Below, in pieces: positions 30,331-34,179 of a DNA stretch of 34,179 bases (positions within the stretch are counted from its first letter, which is position 1; every line of letters begins with the position of its first letter). Under the pieces are notes generated by a model. The model was given only the letters and a program-made list of their open reading frames with translations. It made no database searches and was not told where the DNA came from. A program made the position numbers and the translations under genes. The stretch is taken from assembly GCA_009840575.1 (NCBI GenBank), contig VXNO01000102.1:1-34179 (forward strand). The letters run 5' to 3'. Origin of the DNA: Chloroflexota bacterium. Lineage in GTDB: Bacteria; Chloroflexota; Anaerolineae; Aggregatilineales; Phototrophicaceae.

Positions 30331-30354
30331 CGCCCCTACAGTAATCCTCTGTGC
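30331..30354. repeat. Short piece of the dispersed repeat
   Basis: CGCCCCTACAGTAATCCTCT followed by GTGC is a shortened version of the paired modules at 3891-3920. Its CCTCTGTGCC end lies just upstream of the -10 box of the methionine/folate fusion gene, as at 11988-12021. Confidence 0.55.
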
Positions 30355-30372
30355 CGCGCGCGCTTTTGCGAT

Positions 30373-30378
30373 TACAAT
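30373..30378 (+). promoter_or_regulatory. -10 box of the methionine/folate fusion operon
   Basis: TACAAT lies 18 nt before a short leader ORF and 41 nt before the main ATG at 30420. TGTGCC sits 17 bp upstream, at 30350-30355, as a weak -35 candidate. Confidence 0.45.
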
Positions 30379-30396
30379 GCCTGTGGAGGCGCTGCA

Positions 30397-30423
30397 ATGA
30401 CACCCCAGACGAACCCGGCATGA
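30397..30423 (+). CDS. Eight-codon leader ORF coupled to the next gene
   Basis: ATG at 30397 encodes MTPQTNPA and ends at TGA 30421-30423, overlapping the main ATG (30420-30422) as ATGA. A strong GGAGG at 30385-30389 lies 7 nt before this short frame, while the main start has no site of its own. Ribosomes would load on the minigene and reinitiate on the enzyme gene. It contains no run of Met codons, so classical attenuation is not evident. Confidence 0.45.
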   Translation: MTPQTNPA

Positions 30424-32294
30424 GCCAGTTGACCTTTCGCAAGCGACTGTGGACCGGCGCGCCTGTCCTGGCTGATGGCGCTATGGGCACACTGCTGCAT
30501 GAGCATTCCCATGCTCGCGCTGATGCCTGCTTTGACGCCATGAACCTGGATGCGCCCGGTGTCGTGCGCGGCATCCACCTAGCTTATCTGGAAGCGGGCG
30601 CGGAATTAATCGCCACCAATACCTTCGGTGCCAACTCGTTCAAACTAGCCAGCGCGGGCAAAGCCGATAAATTGGCGCAAATCAACCAACTTGGCGTGCA
30701 GTTGGCGCGGGAAGCCAGCGCGCAGAGCGGGTGCGCGGCATTCATCGCTGGCTCGGTGGGCCCGCTGGGGGTGGGCATCGCGCCTTTTGGAGCGGTCTCG
30801 CAGGCGGATGCGCGGGAGGCTTTTGCGCTGCAGTTGCGGGCGCTGCTGGGGGCAGGCGTCGACTTGATCCAGTTCGAGACCTTCCGTGAGCACAAAGAGC
30901 TGTTGCTGGCTGTGACGGCGCTGCGCGACCTGTCGCCTGACATGCCCATCCTCGCTCAAGCCACTTTTTATCACGAAAACCTGAGTTATGCGGGTTATCC
31001 GCCGGCGCGGGTCGCCAATGACCTGGGGCGGGCTGGCGTGGATGTCATCGGCGTCAACTGCGGCAGCGGTCCGGCTGGCATCACCGCGGTGCTGCGGCAG
31101 ATGCGCTTTGCCCTGCCCGATGCCAAGTTCTCTGTCATGCCCAACGCCGGCTTCCCCGAGGTGGTGGGCGGGCGCATCCTTTATCCCGCCAGCGCCGATT
31201 ATTTTGCCGATTTCGCCACCAGCGCGGTCGAAATGGGCGCGGCAATAGTAGGCGGCTGCTGTGGCACGAAACCCGAGCACATCGCTGCCATGCGCGCCGC
31301 CTTGGATGCGCCGCCCCGCAAGCGCATCGACCTGCACATCACCGAAAGCGCGCTTGAACAGGAAACCCAAGCGCCCGATGCCCCGACCGAGCTGGCGGAG
31401 CGACTGGCGGCTGGCATCTTCACCGCCACGGTCGAGATGGCACCACCGCGCAGTTATCGCACTGAAGCGCTATTAAACGCTGCGCGGCGTCTGCGGGCGG
31501 CGGGCGCTGACCTCATCAATGTGGCGGATACGCCGGCTGCGCGCATGAAAATGAGCGCCTGGGCGGTCGCGCATCTGCTGCAAACGCAGATCGGCATGGA
31601 GACCGTCCTGCACTTCCCCACGCGCGGGCGCAATATGCTGCGCGTCCAGGGCGACTTGCTGGCTTCACACGCTTTGGGCCTGCGCAACCTGTTTGTTGTC
31701 CTGGGCGACCCGACGCGCATCGGCGATTTTCCCGATGCCAGCGACCTCAATGATGTCGCGCCATCGCGGCTCATCCAGGTCATCAAACAGGGTATGAATC
31801 GCGGCGTGGATATGGCGGGCAACAGCATCGGCAAGCCCAGCAGCTTTACAGTCGGCTGCGCGTTGAATATGGGCGCGGAAGATACCGACCGCGAGATACG
31901 GATTCTGCGCAAGAAGCTGGCGGCTGGCGTTGATTTCGCGCTGGGGCAAGCGGTCTTTGAGCTTGAACGGATTGTTCATTTTCGGCACCGTTACCAAGAA
32001 CTCTGTGGAGAAGATTTTGCGCTGCCGGTGCTGATGGCGGTGATGCCGCTGCGCAGCCTGCGCCAAGCGCGCTACCTGCACAACGAAGTCCCCGGCATAC
32101 AAATCCCCGCGGACATCATGGCGCGCCTGGCAGCCGCTGGCGATGAAGCGCCGCGCGCCGGTTTGCAGATCGCGCGGGAACTGCTGGATGCGATGGCGAG
32201 CCTGGTGCAGGGCGCTTACATCATCCCGGCCGGCGACTATGAATTGGCGGCAGAGCTGGTCGCAAGCATCAAAGAGCGCGGGGGCTTGCAATGA
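30420..32294 (+). CDS. Bifunctional homocysteine S-methyltransferase / methylenetetrahydrofolate reductase
   Basis: The 624-residue protein joins two domains. Residues about 12-295 are a homocysteine S-methyltransferase barrel with DGAMGTLL at the N-terminus and zinc cysteines C214 (GVNCGSGP), C280 and C281 (GGCCGT). Residues about 330-620 resemble 5,10-methylenetetrahydrofolate reductase, with a VEMAPPRS start and a GDPTRIGDFPDASDL flavin/folate region. The length and order match YitJ-type fusions, which make 5-methyl-THF and methylate homocysteine to methionine in the cytoplasm. The substrate methyl donor of the first domain is not certain. Translation is probably coupled to an eight-codon leader ORF, and the next gene overlaps by 4 nt (ATGA). 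Confidence 0.92.
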   Translation: MSQLTFRKRLWTGAPVLADGAMGTLLHEHSHARADACFDAMNLDAPGVVRGIHLAYLEAGAELIATNTFGANSFKLASAGKADKLAQINQLGVQLAREASAQSGCAAFIAGSVGPLGVGIAPFGAVSQADAREAFALQLRALLGAGVDLIQFETFREHKELLLAVTALRDLSPDMPILAQATFYHENLSYAGYPPARVANDLGRAGVDVIGVNCGSGPAGITAVLRQMRFALPDAKFSVMPNAGFPEVVGGRILYPASADYFADFATSAVEMGAAIVGGCCGTKPEHIAAMRAALDAPPRKRIDLHITESALEQETQAPDAPTELAERLAAGIFTATVEMAPPRSYRTEALLNAARRLRAAGADLINVADTPAARMKMSAWAVAHLLQTQIGMETVLHFPTRGRNMLRVQGDLLASHALGLRNLFVVLGDPTRIGDFPDASDLNDVAPSRLIQVIKQGMNRGVDMAGNSIGKPSSFTVGCALNMGAEDTDREIRILRKKLAAGVDFALGQAVFELERIVHFRHRYQELCGEDFALPVLMAVMPLRSLRQARYLHNEVPGIQIPADIMARLAAAGDEAPRAGLQIARELLDAMASLVQGAYIIPAGDYELAAELVASIKERGGLQ

Positions 32295-33055
32295 CAACAA
32301 AAGACTCTTTGCCCGGCATCGGCGCGATCGACCTGAATGTAGCGGTGATAGACAGCGACTTCTATGCCCGCCACGCCATCAATGCCTACCTGGCTTGGGA
32401 CAGGCGCACGCGCGTCGTCGGCAAGTTCGCGCGGCTGGATGAGTTTCACGCTGCGCTGCGGGCTGGCGCTTTCAAGGCGCAGCCAAGGATCGTGGTTGTC
32501 GACGCCAGTGACAGCGCGACCGCCGAGCATTTGCGCCTAGCCATCGACAAGCTGCAAGCCGCAATTCCAGGCATCGACATTGTTTGCCTGGCACCCTTCG
32601 CGGACGGGGATTATCTATTCGCAGCAGCAGCGGGCGGCGCAAAAGCCTACCTGCTGAAAGCGGATACGCGCATCCATATCGCCTGGGCGCTTTGCCATGT
32701 GGCGCAACTGGCGAGCGATGACTTTCTCATCAGCGCGGGGCTTGCCGATGTCGCTGCCAAGCTGCGGCATGCGCGCTTGCGGAAGGCGCGATCCCTGGCG
32801 CAGCCACGCCTCTACAAGGATATGACGCCGCGCATCCGCCAGGCGATCGAGCTATATGCGGTGGAAGGCATGCCCCAGAAGCTGGTCGCGCATGAGATGG
32901 GCATTGAAGTCGATACCGTGCGCGACTACATCCGCCAAGCCTACGATATTTTGGACGCCCTCCACCCGGACGATACCGACTATCCGCTGGATATGCACCG
33001 CCAGGAGATCGCCTTCATGCGCATTACCGCGCTGGCGATCCCCGATGTGGAGTGA
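32291..33055 (+). CDS. Response-regulator-like protein with C-terminal HTH
   Basis: The 254-residue protein begins with a receiver-like domain (about 14-140). It has VAVIDSD (D21), IVVVDASDS with D71 at the phosphorylation position, and AYLLKAD with K123. The usual second acidic residue next to D21 is replaced in part, so phosphorylation is uncertain. Residues about 179-222 (TPRIRQAIELYAVEGMPQKL and onward to DTVRDYIRQAYDIL) form a LuxR/sigma-4-like DNA-binding helix-turn-helix. No histidine kinase is adjacent. It is co-translated with the methionine/folate enzyme through an ATGA overlap, so it may regulate one-carbon metabolism, but this is inference. It ends 4 nt before the convergent ParB-like gene. 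Confidence 0.75.
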   Translation: MTTKDSLPGIGAIDLNVAVIDSDFYARHAINAYLAWDRRTRVVGKFARLDEFHAALRAGAFKAQPRIVVVDASDSATAEHLRLAIDKLQAAIPGIDIVCLAPFADGDYLFAAAAGGAKAYLLKADTRIHIAWALCHVAQLASDDFLISAGLADVAAKLRHARLRKARSLAQPRLYKDMTPRIRQAIELYAVEGMPQKLVAHEMGIEVDTVRDYIRQAYDILDALHPDDTDYPLDMHRQEIAFMRITALAIPDVE

Positions 33056-33059
33056 CGAA

Positions 33060-34085
33060 CTAGGCAATCGCGGAGTCGCCTGCCGAGCCGTCTTCGGCAA
33101 CTTGTTCCTGGTCGCGTCGCTTGCGCACCTCAGCCATGGCCTGCGTTCGCGTCAGCAGCACCGTCTTGTCGGCTTCGTTTTCAAGCTGCTCTGGCACAGG
33201 CGCGCGCCCCGCTTCCAGGTAGGAGGCGATCGCCTTGCTGAAGGACTTGACCGGCGCTGCTTCGCCATATTGATGACGCAACTGCAACAGATTATTCATC
33301 AGCCACAAGAAGAGGTCGCCCTCCGTCCGCTGCGTCTTGCGCCCTTTGACGATGTCCAGCACTTCATATTTGCGGATGAGGTCAATCGCCGGCTTGTAGA
33401 TCTTGTGATACCAGTCGGCGGTCGCTTCTTCGGTGGTCAGCGCGCGCGCCCATAGTTTTTCCAGCACCCGCTCATGCAAGAAGATATGCCCCATCAGCTC
33501 GTGATAGCGGGCGGGCGCTGTGAGTTCGATTGATTCGTGCTCGGGCACAGCGCGCGTCAAGCCTGTTTCGCTGAGGAAGTTGGCATAGGCTTCCGCCGCT
33601 GCCAGCTCTTGCCCGCTCATGCCCGGGCGCAGCGGCACGGTGGTCGGCAGGGCGACCACATGCGCCTGGATGGTCTTCGCGCCCAGTTGCCGCGCCACCG
33701 ACACACGGTGGTTGCCATCGCGCACGAAGTAAGCATCGCCCACCTTGTACAGCTCAATCGGCGGCGGGCCCTCCTGGCTGTTGGCGAGGGCGTAGACGCG
33801 GCTCCAACGTTCTTTCATGTTGCTGTTCTTGGGCAGGAAGGTGGCTGTGAAGTCCTTATAGCGACCGACGCTGCCGACGATATTCTCCAGCGGGATATCT
33901 TGCACGCCTTGATAATGCTCTTCGTGCAGACGCAGACGGCTGCGGACTTCATCAAAGTTCAGCAGCTCGCTTTGCCGCCCAGTCAAGTGGCTCAGCATTT
34001 CTTGCCAAAACACACGATTCTGGATGGCTTGGAACTTGTTGACACCTTCGTTGTAGAAGGTGCGGAAGGTTGAGTCTTCGGGCAT
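33060..34085 (-). CDS. ParB/sulfiredoxin-fold domain protein
   Basis: The 341-residue protein has a ParB N-terminal-like domain at about 60-146. It ends in VGDAYFVRDGNHRVSVARQL (115-134), the DGNHR motif shared by ParB CTPase/nuclease and sulfiredoxin-like folds, followed by GAKTIQAHVV. The rest, about 150-341, is largely helical and charged, without a recognisable ParB central HTH. It is therefore not chromosome-partition ParB but one of the stand-alone relatives whose role is unknown; CTP or ATP binding is possible. The ATG at 34085 is preceded by a weak GTGAG. The upstream stretch 34086-34179 shows no other gene. Confidence 0.78.
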   Translation of the reverse strand: MPEDSTFRTFYNEGVNKFQAIQNRVFWQEMLSHLTGRQSELLNFDEVRSRLRLHEEHYQGVQDIPLENIVGSVGRYKDFTATFLPKNSNMKERWSRVYALANSQEGPPPIELYKVGDAYFVRDGNHRVSVARQLGAKTIQAHVVALPTTVPLRPGMSGQELAAAEAYANFLSETGLTRAVPEHESIELTAPARYHELMGHIFLHERVLEKLWARALTTEEATADWYHKIYKPAIDLIRKYEVLDIVKGRKTQRTEGDLFLWLMNNLLQLRHQYGEAAPVKSFSKAIASYLEAGRAPVPEQLENEADKTVLLTRTQAMAEVRKRRDQEQVAEDGSAGDSAIA

Positions 34086-34179
34086 GTGATTCTCACTTTG
34101 TCCTTGTGTTTGCCAGCAAAACCTAGCAACAATGCAAAATTGATTCGCTATATGGCACAGACTGACAGACGCGGCAAAC

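Noticed and set aside
33062..33085. GGCAATCGCGGAGTCGCC resembling the repeat inverted end
   Set aside because: It lies in the coding end of the ParB-like gene, the match stops after about nine bases, and no other module is present.
1..34179. CRISPR arrays, tRNA and rRNA genes
   Set aside because: No regularly spaced direct repeats, cloverleaf-forming segments or rRNA-like stretches were recognised by eye.

Overview
The window is GC-rich, densely packed bacterial DNA that looks chromosomal. I see no rRNA, tRNA, CRISPR array, phage genes or transposase. Several features fit a member of the Chloroflexota (Anaerolineae-like): a menaquinone-type prenyltransferase, a LexA with its own operator-like palindrome, a homocysteine methyltransferase/MTHFR fusion, secreted PPC-, FG-GAP- and LysM-type proteins, and many starts lying only 6-10 nt after a -10-like box. 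That placement is an inference from style and gene content, not proof.

Layout. 1-196 is the start of a DNA methyltransferase (minus). 588-3795 (minus) is an FAD oxidoreductase overlapped by a secreted FG-GAP/ASPIC-UnbV protein. 3990-6710 (plus) is an apparent operon of an unknown P-loop protein, an enolase-superfamily epimerase-like enzyme and a DppA-type D-aminopeptidase, suggesting murein-peptide salvage. 6715-7614 (minus) is a MenA/UbiA prenyltransferase, divergent from two coupled glycosyltransferases (7687-9965). Then come a class III aminotransferase (10302-11657), a GNAT-DUF58 pair (12055-13499), a minus-strand DUF4160-DUF2442 pair (13492-14082), an SDR (minus) and a divergent Rieske oxygenase. 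A small 2TM protein is followed by an AT-richer DNA methyltransferase (16696-17478, minus).

17639-23205 is an envelope-flavoured block: two tandem paralogous membrane-anchored proteins of unknown function, a convergent four-repeat PPC secreted protein, a LysM protein coupled to a small relative, and a protein with weak alginate-lyase resemblance. 23385-28665 is a manganese/zinc ABC importer operon with a DtxR/MntR-like operator in its promoter. Its second permease carries an inserted Cys-pair (zinc-ribbon-like) segment and a C-terminal winged-helix-like domain, and a glycosyltransferase is translationally coupled to the end. 28836-29513 is lexA, convergent with a lytic transglycosylase that appears to use a TTG start. 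30420-33055 is the methionine/folate fusion enzyme coupled to a degenerate response regulator. A convergent ParB-fold protein closes the window.

The most striking feature is not a gene. Most of the larger intergenic gaps hold pieces of one mosaic repeat family, with a conserved end ending TTTGATGCGATTGCC and preceded by CTCTGTGG- or CTCGGTGG-type repeats. The copy at 11671-11984 has 13-bp perfect inverted repeats and 13-bp perfect flanking direct repeats, which looks like a non-autonomous mobile element. No convincing intrinsic terminator was found. Convergent genes are packed tightly, and two pairs share a single CTAG as both stop codons.
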